In this document: positions 38,505 through 47,492 of the stretch, one piece after another
Numbering within the stretch: the first letter of the stretch is position 1
Layout: every line of letters begins with the position of its first letter
Assembly: GCF_900231165.1 (NCBI RefSeq)
Contig: NZ_LT960614.1
Coordinates: 4,976,001-5,040,000, forward strand
DNA from: Hartmannibacter diazotrophicus
GTDB taxonomy: Bacteria; Pseudomonadota; Alphaproteobacteria; Rhizobiales; Pleomorphomonadaceae
Direction: 5' to 3'
DNA length: 64,000 nt
The notes under the pieces: model-generated
What the model was told of the DNA's origin: nothing
Database searches by the model: none
What the model saw: the letters and a program-made list of their open reading frames with translations, nothing else
Made by a program: the position numbers and the translations under genes

Positions 38505-38789
38505 ATGAAAACCAGTAGTCTCTGTCTCGCCGGAAGCCTTCTGGCGCTCGCTCTTGTCACGGCGACGACCGCCGGGGCGTCGCAGCTCACCTACAAGCCT
38601 GTGAACCCGAGCTTCGGCGGCGACCCGCTCAACGGCAATTGGCTTCTGTCGCAGGCGAGCAGCCAGGGCGAGGGGACCAGCGACAGCCCCGGCTTCACCA
38701 TCGACTTCCCGGACATCGGCAGCACGACCCCCACGCCGACAACGACGACGGACGTGCCCTCCACGCCGACCGACAACCCCGCAAACTGA
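38505..38789 (+). CDS. csgF: CsgF-like curli assembly protein, shortened
   Basis: This 94-residue protein keeps the N-terminal half of CsgF: after a signal peptide ending at GAS (residue 26), QLTYKPVNPSFGGDPLNGNWLL matches the segment that in E. coli inserts into the CsgG constriction. E. coli CsgF is 138 residues and continues with a neck and helical head; here that is replaced by about 25 residues of Thr/Pro-rich sequence ending TPTDNPAN. Two readings are possible: a reduced plug that still gates CsgG, or a family version normal in alphaproteobacteria. It ends the plus-strand curli genes. Confidence 0.85.
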   Translation: MKTSSLCLAGSLLALALVTATTAGASQLTYKPVNPSFGGDPLNGNWLLSQASSQGEGTSDSPGFTIDFPDIGSTTPTPTTTTDVPSTPTDNPAN

Positions 38790-38837
38790 CGGCGAACGGA
38801 ACGGGCGGCTTCGGCATGTGGGGTCGCCCGAAATGCG

Positions 38838-39248
38838 CTAGCGCTGCGAGATGACGGCGACGTTGCCCTGACCCTGCTGGACGACGAAGGCCTGGTGGCC
38901 GCTGCCGGTCTGGCTGATCGTCGCGGCGTTGAAGAAGCCCGTCTGCGAAATGAGACCGGCGTTCCGCGCGCCATCCTGCATCAGCGTCGCCGCATTCCAG
39001 CTCCCATGCTGGTCGATCAGCGACAGATTGCCGTCGCCGTCCGGCGACAGGGTGCTCAGCGATGCGGAGAGTTCCGCAACGCCGGACAGCAGGGCATCGG
39101 AGGACGCAATCAGTGTCGAGGATGCCACCTCCCCGGCGGCCGATGGGTCGATCTGGTCGATATAGGCAAGGGTCGAACCCGGGCCGGCTGTCGCCGCACA
39201 GGTGGCGGACACAAGCAGGGCAGCGGCGAGAGCAACAGTCTGTTTCAT
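38838..39248 (-). CDS. Short curlin-repeat protein with 11-residue register (CsgB-like candidate)
   Basis: This 136-residue secreted protein has a signal peptide (about 1-22), a non-repetitive Ser/Leu-rich segment (23-73), then six Gln at residues 80, 91, 102, 113, 124 and 135, an exact 11-residue period of Q-x-G-x-x-N-A. It ends in VISQR; E. coli CsgB also ends in a Thr-Gln-Arg, so this is another nucleator candidate. It is encoded on the opposite strand, converging on csgF 48 bases away, and has its own promoter, so it can be regulated apart from the main cluster. Confidence 0.8.
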   Translation of the reverse strand: MKQTVALAAALLVSATCAATAGPGSTLAYIDQIDPSAAGEVASSTLIASSDALLSGVAELSASLSTLSPDGDGNLSLIDQHGSWNAATLMQDGARNAGLISQTGFFNAATISQTGSGHQAFVVQQGQGNVAVISQR

Positions 39249-39347
39249 GACGCGAACCTCCAGACTATCTAAACTGGAGGTAGAGTCTTAAGCCCGCGTG
39301 TATGGGACTGGTGAATAGCGCCCGACCCGTTCGATCAGCCCGTCCGA

Positions 39348-40268
39348 TCAGCCCGTCACCACCCGCGCGATGTCGACGGGGACCAGCGCGCCCCTCTGGC
39401 CGATCACCTGCGCGGCCAGCGCCGTTCCCGACCGGACCGAGACATCGAGATCGCTCCCCTGCAGCCATGCCGCCAGGAAGCCGGCATTGAAGCTGTCGCC
39501 TGCGGCGGTCGTGTCTACGACATCCGCGACCGGTTCCACGACACACCAAGAGGTCTTCTCGCCGGAGCGGACCAGAACGTCCTTCCCGCCATCCTTGACC
39601 ACGACGAGAGAAGCTCCGAGGCCGGCATAGCGCGCGGCTGTCGCCTCCGGGTCGCGGTCTGCGAACCAGCGCGCCTCGTCTTCATAAGACGGCAAAACAA
39701 GATCGCTGACGGCGGCGGCGCGCTCGATCCACTCGGTCATTTCGCGCTCCGACGCCCAAAGACGCGGCCTCAGATTCGGATCGAAGGCGACGCATCCGCC
39801 GGTCTGCCGATAGTCGGAAAGCGCAGCCAGCAGCCGCTCCCGATCCTCCGGGATCAGGATCGCCAGCGTGATGCCCGAGATGAGAACGCAGTCTGCGTCG
39901 GCAAAGGCGGATCGCAGCCAGCCCGCCTCGCGCGCGAATGTTCGTGCCGCGCTGTCGCCGCGCCAGTAGGAAAAGCTGCGCTCGCCGCCGGCAAGCTCGA
40001 TCAGATAGAGCCCCACCGTCTTGTCGGCGCGGCGCGCGACGTGATCCGTCCCGACGCCGGACGCGGCCATGAAGGCAAGCATCTCATCGGAGACCGCATC
40101 GGTGCCGACGGCGGTGAGATAGTCCACCTGCCATTCGGCCGGCAGACAGTGGCGCAGATACCAGCCCGTGTTGAAGCTGTCGCCCGCATAGCCCATGCGA
40201 AAGGTGCCCGGCTCGGCCAGCGGGCTCATCTCGACCATGCATTCGCCGGCCGTCACAATACGGGGCAT
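39348..40268 (-). CDS. kdgK: 2-dehydro-3-deoxygluconokinase
   Basis: This 306-residue PfkB-family kinase phosphorylates KDG to KDPG, the entry of uronates to the Entner-Doudoroff pathway. N-terminal GECMVEMSP and GYAGDSFNTG are typical of KdgK. The C-terminal catalytic motif is DTTAAGDSFNAGF, with Ala where most PfkB kinases have Gly in the GAGDSF motif, a substitution found in other KdgK proteins. It overlaps the upstream GntR gene by ATGA, so regulator and kinase are coupled. It serves the uronate operon transcribed the other way. Confidence 0.92.
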   Translation of the reverse strand: MPRIVTAGECMVEMSPLAEPGTFRMGYAGDSFNTGWYLRHCLPAEWQVDYLTAVGTDAVSDEMLAFMAASGVGTDHVARRADKTVGLYLIELAGGERSFSYWRGDSAARTFAREAGWLRSAFADADCVLISGITLAILIPEDRERLLAALSDYRQTGGCVAFDPNLRPRLWASEREMTEWIERAAAVSDLVLPSYEDEARWFADRDPEATAARYAGLGASLVVVKDGGKDVLVRSGEKTSWCVVEPVADVVDTTAAGDSFNAGFLAAWLQGSDLDVSVRSGTALAAQVIGQRGALVPVDIARVVTG

Positions 40269-40969
40269 CAGGCTTCGTCTCCGGCAAAAAAGTCGTGGTT
40301 GTCCGCGCGGATACGATCGATCTGCTCGCGGATGCGGCTGAGATGCTGCCGCATCGCTTCGGCCGCCTGCAACTCGTCGCGGGCCTTCAGCGCATTGAAG
40401 ATCGCGACGTGATCGTTGAAGGCCGTCTGCGAGGCAAAGGCGAGCGACAGCATCCGCACCCGGTCCATGTGGCCCTTGTTTTCAAGAATGAGATCCCAGG
40501 CGAAGCCGACGCCGGAACGGTCGCAGATTTCCTTGTGGAACCGGTCGTCGAGCTGATGGAAGGCGCTTCGGTCTCCCGCAGCGACCGCGTCCTTCTGCCG
40601 CTCCAGCACGCCCCTCAGCACATCGAGATCCGCGTCGGTCAACGACTTGGCGCCCGCCCGAACGGTCTCGACCTCCAGGGCAGTGCGGATGAACCGCGCC
40701 TGCATCACTGCTTCGGACGAAATCAGCGTCACGGTCGTCGCGCGCTGCGGACGGATCAGCAGGAAGCCGAGCTTGGAGAGCCGATAGAAGGCATCGCGCA
40801 CCGGCTGCCGCGAGACACCCATCTGACGGGCGACCTCCACCTCGGAAAGCTTTGCGCCGGGCTTCAGTTCCAGCGAGAGAACCTGCCTGTGCAGCTCGCC
40901 AAACACCTGGTCGGCGACCGATGGGCGGTCGACCTGGCGCAGGACCGGGAGCTGAAGACTGTCCGACAT
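40268..40969 (-). CDS. GntR-family (FCD) regulator of uronate genes
   Basis: This 233-residue regulator has an N-terminal winged helix (about residues 15-80, including LSEVEVARQMGVSRQPVRDAF) and a C-terminal FCD ligand-binding domain (about 95-215) with the His/Asp metal ligands in LDDRFHKEI and LILENKGHMDR regions. ATG 40969 has GAGAGG six bases upstream. It is divergent from uxaC and its stop overlaps kdgK, so it is the likely repressor of the whole uronate locus, released by a uronate or KDG, as with UxuR and ExuR. Confidence 0.9.
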   Translation of the reverse strand: MSDSLQLPVLRQVDRPSVADQVFGELHRQVLSLELKPGAKLSEVEVARQMGVSRQPVRDAFYRLSKLGFLLIRPQRATTVTLISSEAVMQARFIRTALEVETVRAGAKSLTDADLDVLRGVLERQKDAVAAGDRSAFHQLDDRFHKEICDRSGVGFAWDLILENKGHMDRVRMLSLAFASQTAFNDHVAIFNALKARDELQAAEAMRQHLSRIREQIDRIRADNHDFFAGDEA

Positions 40970-40989
40970 TGGGGCCTCTCGTTGACTGT

Positions 40990-41016
40990 CATTGGATACT
41001 AGCATATTAGATTATC
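40990..41016. promoter_or_regulatory. Candidate operator in the GntR-uxaC divergent region
   Basis: An AT-rich imperfect dyad, GATACTA (40994-41000) and TTAGATTATC (41007-41016), lies 25 bases upstream of the GntR start and about 90 bases before uxaC. It is the only AT-rich symmetric element in the divergent region, so it is the best guess for the GntR operator. Confidence 0.35.
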
Positions 41017-41106
41017 AGATCGGCGCAAGATCGATCGGGGACCGGCACTTGCCGGCAGCAAGCAATAACAGAACCGGCCGCTTCGGTTGGGGAGGAAAAT
41101 CCGGCA

Positions 41107-42513
41107 ATGGCGCTCTTGAGGGACGACAGGCTTTTTCCGACGGACGACCGCGCCCGGCCAGTCGCCGAAGCGCTCTACGCCAGCGTGAAGTCCCTGCCGA
41201 TCCTCAGCCCCCACGGGCACACCGATCCCCGCTGGTTTGCCGAAAACGAGCCCTTCCCCGATCCGGCCCAGCTCTTCGTCACGCCCGACCACTATGTCTT
41301 CCGCATGCTGCATTCGCAGGGTGTGCCCCTTGAGGCCCTCGGCGTGCCGCGCGTCGACGGCGGTCCGACCGAAACGGACGGACGCAAGATCTGGCGTCTC
41401 TTTGCCGACCACTATCATCTCTTCCGGGCAACGCCCTCGCGGCTCTGGCTCGACCATGCCTTCCAGGACGTTTTCGGGTTCGATGTGCGCCTTGGACCGA
41501 AGACGGCCGACCTCTACTACGATCATATCGCCGACTGTCTCGCGCGCGACGACTTCCGCCCCCGCGCCCTCTTCGAACGCTTCGGCATCGAGGCGATCAG
41601 CACCACCGAGGGCGCTCTCGACGAGCTGAAGTGGCACCGGATGATCCGCGACAGCGGCTGGAAGGGCCGTGTGATCACCGCCTATCGGCCCGACAGCGTC
41701 GTCGACCCGGAATTCGAGGGCTTTGCATCGAATGTCGAGGCCTTCGGCTCGCTCGCCGGCGTCGATGCGACCACCTGGGCCGGCTATCTGGAAGCCCATC
41801 GCATCCGGCGCGCCACCTTCAAGTCCTTCGGTGCGACCTCCACCGACCATGGCCACCCGACCGCCCGCACCGAAAATCTCGGCACTGCCGAGGCGGTCGC
41901 CCTCTTCGACAAGGCGCTGACGGGCCGCTGCTCGCCGGAGGAGGCCGATGCCTTCCGCGGCCAGATGCTCACCGAAATGGCGCGCATGAGCCTTGAAGAC
42001 GGACTGGTGATGCAGATCCACCCCGGCGCTATGCGCAACCACAGCGGTCCGATACTGGCCGCTTTCGGCCGCGACAAGGGCTATGACGTGCCGACCCGCA
42101 CCGACTACGTCCGCGCGCTGAAGCCACTTCTCGACGCAGTGGGTGAACGGTCCGACCTCACTGTCATCCTCTTCACCCTCGACGAGACCGCCTACGCCCG
42201 CGAACTCGCTCCGCTCGCCGGCGTCTATCCGGCGCTGAAACTCGGGCCCGCCTGGTGGTTCTACGACAGCGTCGAGGGCATGCGGCGCTACCGCGAAATG
42301 ACCACGGAAACCGCCGGCTTCTACAACACCGTCGGCTTCAATGACGACACCCGCGCCTTCTGTTCGATCCCGGCCAGGCACGATGTCGCCCGGCGGGTCG
42401 ACTGCGGTTACCTCGCCACGCTGGTCGCCGACGGGCGGCTCGACGAGGACGAGGCGTTCGAGGTCGCAAGCGACCTCGCCTACGGATTGGCCAAGAAGGC
42501 CTACCGCCTCTAG
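41107..42513 (+). CDS. uxaC: Glucuronate isomerase (uronate isomerase)
   Basis: This 468-residue amidohydrolase-fold isomerase converts D-glucuronate to D-fructuronate and D-galacturonate to D-tagaturonate. The metal-site motif SPHGHTDPRWFAENEPF is at about residue 36, and the C-terminal WWFYDSVEGMRRY segment is typical of UxaC. GGGGAGGA precedes the ATG. It opens the plus-strand uronate operon, followed by a TRAP transporter and the uronate enzymes. Confidence 0.95.
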   Translation: MALLRDDRLFPTDDRARPVAEALYASVKSLPILSPHGHTDPRWFAENEPFPDPAQLFVTPDHYVFRMLHSQGVPLEALGVPRVDGGPTETDGRKIWRLFADHYHLFRATPSRLWLDHAFQDVFGFDVRLGPKTADLYYDHIADCLARDDFRPRALFERFGIEAISTTEGALDELKWHRMIRDSGWKGRVITAYRPDSVVDPEFEGFASNVEAFGSLAGVDATTWAGYLEAHRIRRATFKSFGATSTDHGHPTARTENLGTAEAVALFDKALTGRCSPEEADAFRGQMLTEMARMSLEDGLVMQIHPGAMRNHSGPILAAFGRDKGYDVPTRTDYVRALKPLLDAVGERSDLTVILFTLDETAYARELAPLAGVYPALKLGPAWWFYDSVEGMRRYREMTTETAGFYNTVGFNDDTRAFCSIPARHDVARRVDCGYLATLVADGRLDEDEAFEVASDLAYGLAKKAYRL

Positions 42514-42612
42514 GGGCCAAGGCTTCGGAAGCAACCGAAGCGCCGACAAAAAGCTGGATCGGGGCAGCTCGCCGCTCCGGTCCCGGCAAATCCAAAGGGA
42601 GGAAACAAGACG

Positions 42613-43596
42613 ATGAACAATATTCTGAAGACGGCGATCTTTGCGCTGCTCGCCGGCGCCGCCATGACTGTGACCGCTTCCGCCTGCGAACGCACCCTGC
42701 GCTCGTCCGACACCCATCCCGACGGCTATCCGACCGTCGAGGCGGTGAAGGCCATGGGCAAGATGCTGGAGGAAAAGACTGGCGGAAAGCTCTGCATCGA
42801 GGTCTTCTTCGGCGCCCAGCTCGGCGAGGAAAAAGACTCCATCGAGCAGACCCAGTTCGGCGTCATCGACATGGACCGCGTCTCGCTCGGGCCGTTCAAC
42901 AACATCGTGCCCGAGACGCAAATCCCATCCCTGCCCTACATCTTCCGCTCCGTCGAGCACATGCACCACGTCATGGACGGACCGATCGGCCAGGAAATCC
43001 TCGATGCCTTCCAGCCGCACGATCTGGTCGGTCTCGCCTTCTACGACGGCGGTTCGCGCAGCTTCTACAACAGCCAGCGCCCGATCACGTCGATGGACGA
43101 CCTCAAGGGCATGAAGTTCCGCGTCATGCAGTCCGACATGTTCGTCGACATGGTGTCGGCGCTCGGTGCCAACGCGACCCCGATGCCCTATGGCGAGGTC
43201 TATTCGGCGATCCAGACCGGCGTCATCGACGGCGCGGAGAACAACTGGCCGAGCTACGACACCTCCGGACACTATGAGGTGGCGAAGTACTACACGCTCG
43301 ACCAGCACCTGATCGTGCCGGAAGTCCTCGTGATGTCGAAGAAGACCTGGGACAGCCTCACCCCCGAAGAGCAGCAGGCCGTGCGCGACAGCGCCAGGGC
43401 CAGCGTGCCGGTGATGCGCGACCTCTGGGACAAGCAGGAAGCCGAATCCGAGGCCAAGATCGAGGCCTCCGGCGTCAAGGTCGTCAAGGACATCGACAAG
43501 ACCCCGTTCATCGAGGCGATGAAGCCCGTCTACGACAAGTATGTCACCTCGGACAAGCTCAAGGACATGGTCAAGCGGATCCAGGCGACCGAGTGA
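42613..43596 (+). CDS. TRAP transporter substrate-binding protein, uronate type
   Basis: This 327-residue DctP-family receptor has an ordinary Sec signal (about residues 1-24, ending ASA-C), then the TRAP fold with the carboxylate-binding Arg in GMKFRVMQS and [18 protein letters not shown], a pair of motifs diagnostic for the family. Homologues in uronate clusters bind D-glucuronate or D-galacturonate. It sits between uxaC and the permease genes, so uronates are the likely cargo. The upstream space has GGGAGGAAACAAGACG, a strong ribosome-binding site. Confidence 0.92.
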   Translation: MNNILKTAIFALLAGAAMTVTASACERTLRSSDTHPDGYPTVEAVKAMGKMLEEKTGGKLCIEVFFGAQLGEEKDSIEQTQFGVIDMDRVSLGPFNNIVPETQIPSLPYIFRSVEHMHHVMDGPIGQEILDAFQPHDLVGLAFYDGGSRSFYNSQRPITSMDDLKGMKFRVMQSDMFVDMVSALGANATPMPYGEVYSAIQTGVIDGAENNWPSYDTSGHYEVAKYYTLDQHLIVPEVLVMSKKTWDSLTPEEQQAVRDSARASVPVMRDLWDKQEAESEAKIEASGVKVVKDIDKTPFIEAMKPVYDKYVTSDKLKDMVKRIQATE

Positions 43597-43684
43597 TCCA
43601 GGCGAACGGTCCCGGCCCCCGCAATGGGGCCGGGACCCGCCGGAGCATGAGGGCTTCGCACGAACCCGGCTGAACGAGGACGCC

Positions 43685-44260
43685 ATGCCCCAGATTCGAC
43701 AGCGGACGGACTATGCCCGAGCGCGGGAGACGACGTTGCGTGACCACATGGCCAAGGCGGCAAGGCTGACCGGCCTTATTGCCAATCTGGCGCTCTGGGT
43801 GTCGGGCATCTGCCTCGTCGCCATGACGGGCGCCATCGCCGCCCAGGTCTTCTGGCGCTATGTGCTCAACTCCAGCCTGATCTGGACCGAACCCGGCTCC
43901 GTGATGATCATGGGCTGGTTCATCTTTCTCGGTGCCGCCGTGGGTATCCGCGAGGGCTACCACCTCTCCTTCGACGTGCTTCTCTATGTCCTGCCCGACA
44001 GCGCCAAGCCCTGGCTCCATTCGCTGTCGGATCTGGCGGTCAGCATCTTCGGCTTCGGCATGGTGCGCTACGGCAGCGAGCTTGCGATCAATGCTGCGAA
44101 GACGACCGTGCCATCTCTCGGCATCTCCGGCGCCTTCGATTTCGTGGCACTGACGCTCGGCGGCGTTCTCGTCGTGCTGTTCTCGCTGGAGCGGATCCTG
44201 CGCCGGCTTGCCGGACTTCCAACCGCCCGCTTCGGCGAGCCCGAACCGGTCGAGGAATAG
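43685..44260 (+). CDS. TRAP transporter small permease (DctQ), uronate operon
   Basis: This 191-residue four-helix protein is the small subunit of the uronate TRAP transporter. An unusual hydrophilic N-terminal extension of about 28 residues precedes the first helix (30-52). The family motif SLIWTEPGSVMIMGWFIF and the HLSFDVLLY segment follow. ATG 43685 is chosen over earlier starts since it follows GAGGAC. It is six bases before dctM. Confidence 0.9.
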   Translation: MPQIRQRTDYARARETTLRDHMAKAARLTGLIANLALWVSGICLVAMTGAIAAQVFWRYVLNSSLIWTEPGSVMIMGWFIFLGAAVGIREGYHLSFDVLLYVLPDSAKPWLHSLSDLAVSIFGFGMVRYGSELAINAAKTTVPSLGISGAFDFVALTLGGVLVVLFSLERILRRLAGLPTARFGEPEPVEE

Positions 44261-44265
44261 GCACC

Positions 44266-45546
44266 ATGGACCTCTGGATTCTCTTCGGCAGCTTCGTCTT
44301 CCTGCTGGCAATCGGCACGCCCGTGGCCTTCTGCCTCGGCATCTCCTCCTTCGCGACGATCCTCTACCTCGGCCTGCCGCCGGTGGTCGTCTTCCAGCGC
44401 CTCAATTCCGGCGTTTCGGTCTTCGCGCTGATGGCCATCCCCTTCTTCATCTATGCCGGCGACCTGATGGTGCGCGGCGACATCGCCCGCCGCCTCGTGG
44501 CCCTTGCCGGCGCCATGGTCGGGCACATGCGCGGCGGCCTCGGCCAGGTCAACATCATGGCCTCGGTCATGTTCGGCGGCGTGTCCGGCTCGGCCGCGGC
44601 CGACGCCAGCGCCGTCGGCGGCCTGATGGTGCCGCAGATGAAGGAACGCGGCTATGCGGTCGACTATGCGGTCAACATCACCGTCGTCGCCTCGATCATC
44701 GCGCTGATGATCCCGCCCAGCCACAACATGATCATCTATTCGATCGCCGCGGGCGGGCGGATTTCCATCGCCGACCTCTTCACGGCGGGCATCGTCCCGG
44801 GCTTCATCCTTGCCCTGTCGCTGATGGTCGCCGCCTGGTTCGTCGCCAGACGCCGGGGCTATCCAACGGAAGCATTCCCGGGCTTTTCCGCCCTCGGCGG
44901 CCTTTTCCTCAACGCCGTGCCGGGCCTGATCCTGATCGCCATCATCTTCGGCGGCGTGCGCTCGGGCATCTTCACCGCCTCCGAATCCTCCAACATCGCG
45001 GTCGTCTACGCCCTTCTCGTCACCTTCCTGATCTACCGGACGCTCTCGTGGCACGATTTCGTCGAGGCCACCAAGGCGGCTGTCCGCACGACGGCGATGG
45101 TGCTGATGGTGATCGGCTGCGCGGCCTCCTTCGGCTGGCTCCTTGCCTATCTCCGCGTCCCGACGGCCATGGTCGCCCTCTTGAAGGAGATCTCGGACGA
45201 TCCGCTGATCATCCTCCTGCTCATCAACGTGACGCTGCTCATCCTCGGCACCTTCATGGACATGTCGCCGCTGATCGTCATCACGACGCCGATCTTCCTG
45301 CCCGTCGCCACGGCCTTCGGCGTCGATCCGGTGCATTTCGGCGTGATCCTCATCCTCAACCTCGGCATCGGGCTGTGCACCCCGCCCGTCGGCGCCGTCC
45401 TTTTCGTCGGCTGCGCGGTCGGCAAAATCCCCATCTGGCAGGCCATGCGAACGATCTGGCCCTTCTACGGTGCCGCCTTCGCGACCCTGATGCTGGTCAC
45501 CTACATTCCGCAGCTTTCACTCTGGCTGCCCTCGCTCTTCCATTGA
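44266..45546 (+). CDS. TRAP transporter large permease (DctM), uronate operon
   Basis: This 426-residue membrane protein with about 12 helices is the main transport subunit. Family marks include ALMAIPFFIYAGDLMVRG, GGVSGSAAADASAVG and IALMIPPSHNMIIYS in the first half, and NLGIGLCTPPVGAVLFVG in the second. It follows dctQ closely and is eight bases from the kdgF-like cupin, so transport and catabolism are one transcript. Confidence 0.93.
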   Translation: MDLWILFGSFVFLLAIGTPVAFCLGISSFATILYLGLPPVVVFQRLNSGVSVFALMAIPFFIYAGDLMVRGDIARRLVALAGAMVGHMRGGLGQVNIMASVMFGGVSGSAAADASAVGGLMVPQMKERGYAVDYAVNITVVASIIALMIPPSHNMIIYSIAAGGRISIADLFTAGIVPGFILALSLMVAAWFVARRRGYPTEAFPGFSALGGLFLNAVPGLILIAIIFGGVRSGIFTASESSNIAVVYALLVTFLIYRTLSWHDFVEATKAAVRTTAMVLMVIGCAASFGWLLAYLRVPTAMVALLKEISDDPLIILLLINVTLLILGTFMDMSPLIVITTPIFLPVATAFGVDPVHFGVILILNLGIGLCTPPVGAVLFVGCAVGKIPIWQAMRTIWPFYGAAFATLMLVTYIPQLSLWLPSLFH

Positions 45547-45554
45547 GGCAACGC

Positions 45555-45869
45555 ATGGTCGTCAAATCCTTCCCGGCGGTTCCCGCCGATCCGGGCGTCA
45601 CCCGGCAGGTGCTGTCCGAAAGCCCCGAGCTGATGGTGGTGTCCTTCACCTTCGAGGAAGGCGCTCAAGGCAAGCGGCACAACCACCCCCATGTCCAGTC
45701 GACCTATGTCGAAAGCGGCCGTTTCCGCTTCGAGATCGACGGCGAGACCTTCGAGATCGGCCCAGGCGACAGCTTCGTCATCCCCTCGCTGGCGATGCAC
45801 GGCTGCGCCTGCCTGAAGCCAGGCCGCCTGATCGACACCTTCACGCCGCGCCGCGACGATTTCCTCTGA
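45555..45869 (+). CDS. kdgF: KdgF-like cupin (unsaturated uronate linearisation)
   Basis: This 104-residue single-domain cupin matches KdgF, which converts 4,5-unsaturated galacturonate from pectate or alginate lyases into linear 5-keto-4-deoxyuronate. The metal-binding motif is GKRHNHPHVQSTYVESG, with a second cupin motif PGDSFVIPSLAMHGC. ATG 45555 directly follows GAGGCAACGC after dctM. It is followed by kduI and kduD, which act on its product, which supports the assignment over a generic cupin. Confidence 0.85.
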   Translation: MVVKSFPAVPADPGVTRQVLSESPELMVVSFTFEEGAQGKRHNHPHVQSTYVESGRFRFEIDGETFEIGPGDSFVIPSLAMHGCACLKPGRLIDTFTPRRDDFL

Positions 45870-45942
45870 CCCGCCTCGGGCAAGGCCGAAGACACCGACG
45901 GCTGCCGCTCGCGGATTGAACCGACATGCGAAAGGACCAGCG

Positions 45943-46767
45943 ATGCTGAGCGTCGAGACCCGCCACGCCATTGACCCACAAGCCGCCGAGGCGATGGACA
46001 CGGCGGCGCTGCGCCGGAATTTCCACGTCGGCGGCCTCTTCACCGATGGCGAGATCCGCCTCTGCTACACCCATTACGACCGCATGATCGTCGGTGGCGC
46101 GGTGCCGGCGGGCGGTTCGCTGACCCTCGACCATGTCAAGGAATGCGGCACCGCCAGCATTCTCGACCGGCGCGAGATGGCCGTCGTCAACATCGGCGAT
46201 GCCGGCACGGTCGCAGCAGGAGGCGAGACCTACACGCTGGAAAAGGGCGACGTGCTCTATCTGCCGCGCGGCGCAGGTCCCGTCACCTTTTCCGGCAACG
46301 GCCGTTTCTACATCCTCTCCTCGCCCGCCCATCAGGCCCACCCGGCGCGGCTCCTGAAGATCGGCGACGCCAACCAGCTGAAACTCGGCTCGGCGGAAAC
46401 GTCCAACGAGCGCACGATCTACCAGTTCCTCGTGCCGGAGGTCGTTCCCACCTGCCAGCTCGTCGTCGGCTACACCCAGTTCGCACCGGGCTCGGTCTGG
46501 AACACGATGCCGGCCCACGTCCACGACCGGCGCATGGAGGCCTATCTCTATTTCGACCTCGCGCCAGATGCCCGTGTCTTCCACTTCATGGGCCGGCCGG
46601 AAGAGACCCGTCACATCGTGATGAAGAACGAGGAAGCCGTGCTCTCGCCGCCCTGGTCGATCCACTGCGGCGCCGGCACCGGGGCCTACACCTTCATCTG
46701 GGCCATGGCTGGCGACAACGCCGACTACCGCGACATGGACATGGTCGCCATGGAGGACCTCAAGTGA
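45943..46767 (+). CDS. kduI: 5-dehydro-4-deoxy-D-glucuronate isomerase
   Basis: This 274-residue cupin-type isomerase converts 5-keto-4-deoxyuronate (DKI) to 3-deoxy-D-glycero-2,5-hexodiulosonate (DKII). Diagnostic stretches are HVGGLFTDGEIRL, YLPRGAGPV and the metal site MPAHVHDRRMEAYLYFD and WSIHCGAGTGAYTFIWAM. It is close to the 278 residues of E. coli KduI. ATG 45943 has AAAGGA upstream. Its stop overlaps the kduD start by GTGA. It should not be confused with IolB, a distant cupin relative missing from the inositol cluster. Confidence 0.95.
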   Translation: MLSVETRHAIDPQAAEAMDTAALRRNFHVGGLFTDGEIRLCYTHYDRMIVGGAVPAGGSLTLDHVKECGTASILDRREMAVVNIGDAGTVAAGGETYTLEKGDVLYLPRGAGPVTFSGNGRFYILSSPAHQAHPARLLKIGDANQLKLGSAETSNERTIYQFLVPEVVPTCQLVVGYTQFAPGSVWNTMPAHVHDRRMEAYLYFDLAPDARVFHFMGRPEETRHIVMKNEEAVLSPPWSIHCGAGTGAYTFIWAMAGDNADYRDMDMVAMEDLK

Positions 46768-47492
46768 GGCTGTTTTCGCTGGAAGGACGCAAGGCCCTCG
46801 TCACCGGCGCCAACGCGGGCATAGGGCAGGCGATTGCCGTCGCGCTCGCGGAAGCCGGAGCGAGCGTGACCCTTGCCGGCCGCACCCCCGCGACCGAGAC
46901 GCTGGCGATGATCCCCGGCGCGACGGACCTGCGTCTCGATTTCTCCGACCCGATGGCGGCAAAGGACGTTTTCGGCAGCGCCGGCTACGATATCCTCGTC
47001 AACAACGCCGGCATCATCCGCCGCGCCGACAGCCTCGATTTTTCCGAGGACGACTGGGACGCGGTGATGGACGTGAATCTCAAGTCCGTCTTCTTCACCT
47101 GCCAGGCCTTCGCCCACGAACTTGCGGCGAAGGAGAAAGGCGGCGCCATCGTCAACATCGCCTCGCTGCTCTCCTTCCAGGGCGGCATCCGCGTGCCGTC
47201 CTATACCGCGTCCAAGCACGGCGTTGCGGGCCTGACCAAATTGCTCGCCAACGAATGGGCGTCCAGGGGCATCAACGTCAACGCCGTCGCGCCGGGCTAT
47301 ATCGAGACCAACAACACGGCCGCGCTCCGCGCCGATCCGGACCGCTCGAAGGCAATCCTCGACCGCATTCCCGCGGGCCGCTGGGGCGCGCCGGAAGACA
47401 TTGCCGGCAGCGTCGTCTATCTCTGCTCGCCGGCCGCCGCCTATGTGCACGGCGCGATCCTCAACGTCGATGGAGGCTGGCTTGCCCGCTGA
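46764..47492 (+). CDS. kduD: 2-deoxy-D-gluconate 3-dehydrogenase (SDR)
   Basis: This 242-residue short-chain dehydrogenase reduces DKII to KDG with NADH. The nucleotide site VTGANAGIGQAIA lies at residues 12-24, NNAGI at about 78, and the catalytic Ser, Tyr and Lys are in NIASLLSFQGG and PSYTASKHG. The GTG start at 46764 overlaps the kduI stop and gives the canonical RLFSLEGRKALVTG N-terminus. The end overlaps the next dehydrogenase by a few codons. Confidence 0.93.
   Translation: MRLFSLEGRKALVTGANAGIGQAIAVALAEAGASVTLAGRTPATETLAMIPGATDLRLDFSDPMAAKDVFGSAGYDILVNNAGIIRRADSLDFSEDDWDAVMDVNLKSVFFTCQAFAHELAAKEKGGAIVNIASLLSFQGGIRVPSYTASKHGVAGLTKLLANEWASRGINVNAVAPGYIETNNTAALRADPDRSKAILDRIPAGRWGAPEDIAGSVVYLCSPAAAYVHGAILNVDGGWLAR

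Noticed and set aside
45943-46767. Candidate for the missing IolB
   Set aside because: The sequence has KduI motifs and is translationally coupled to kduD in a uronate operon.
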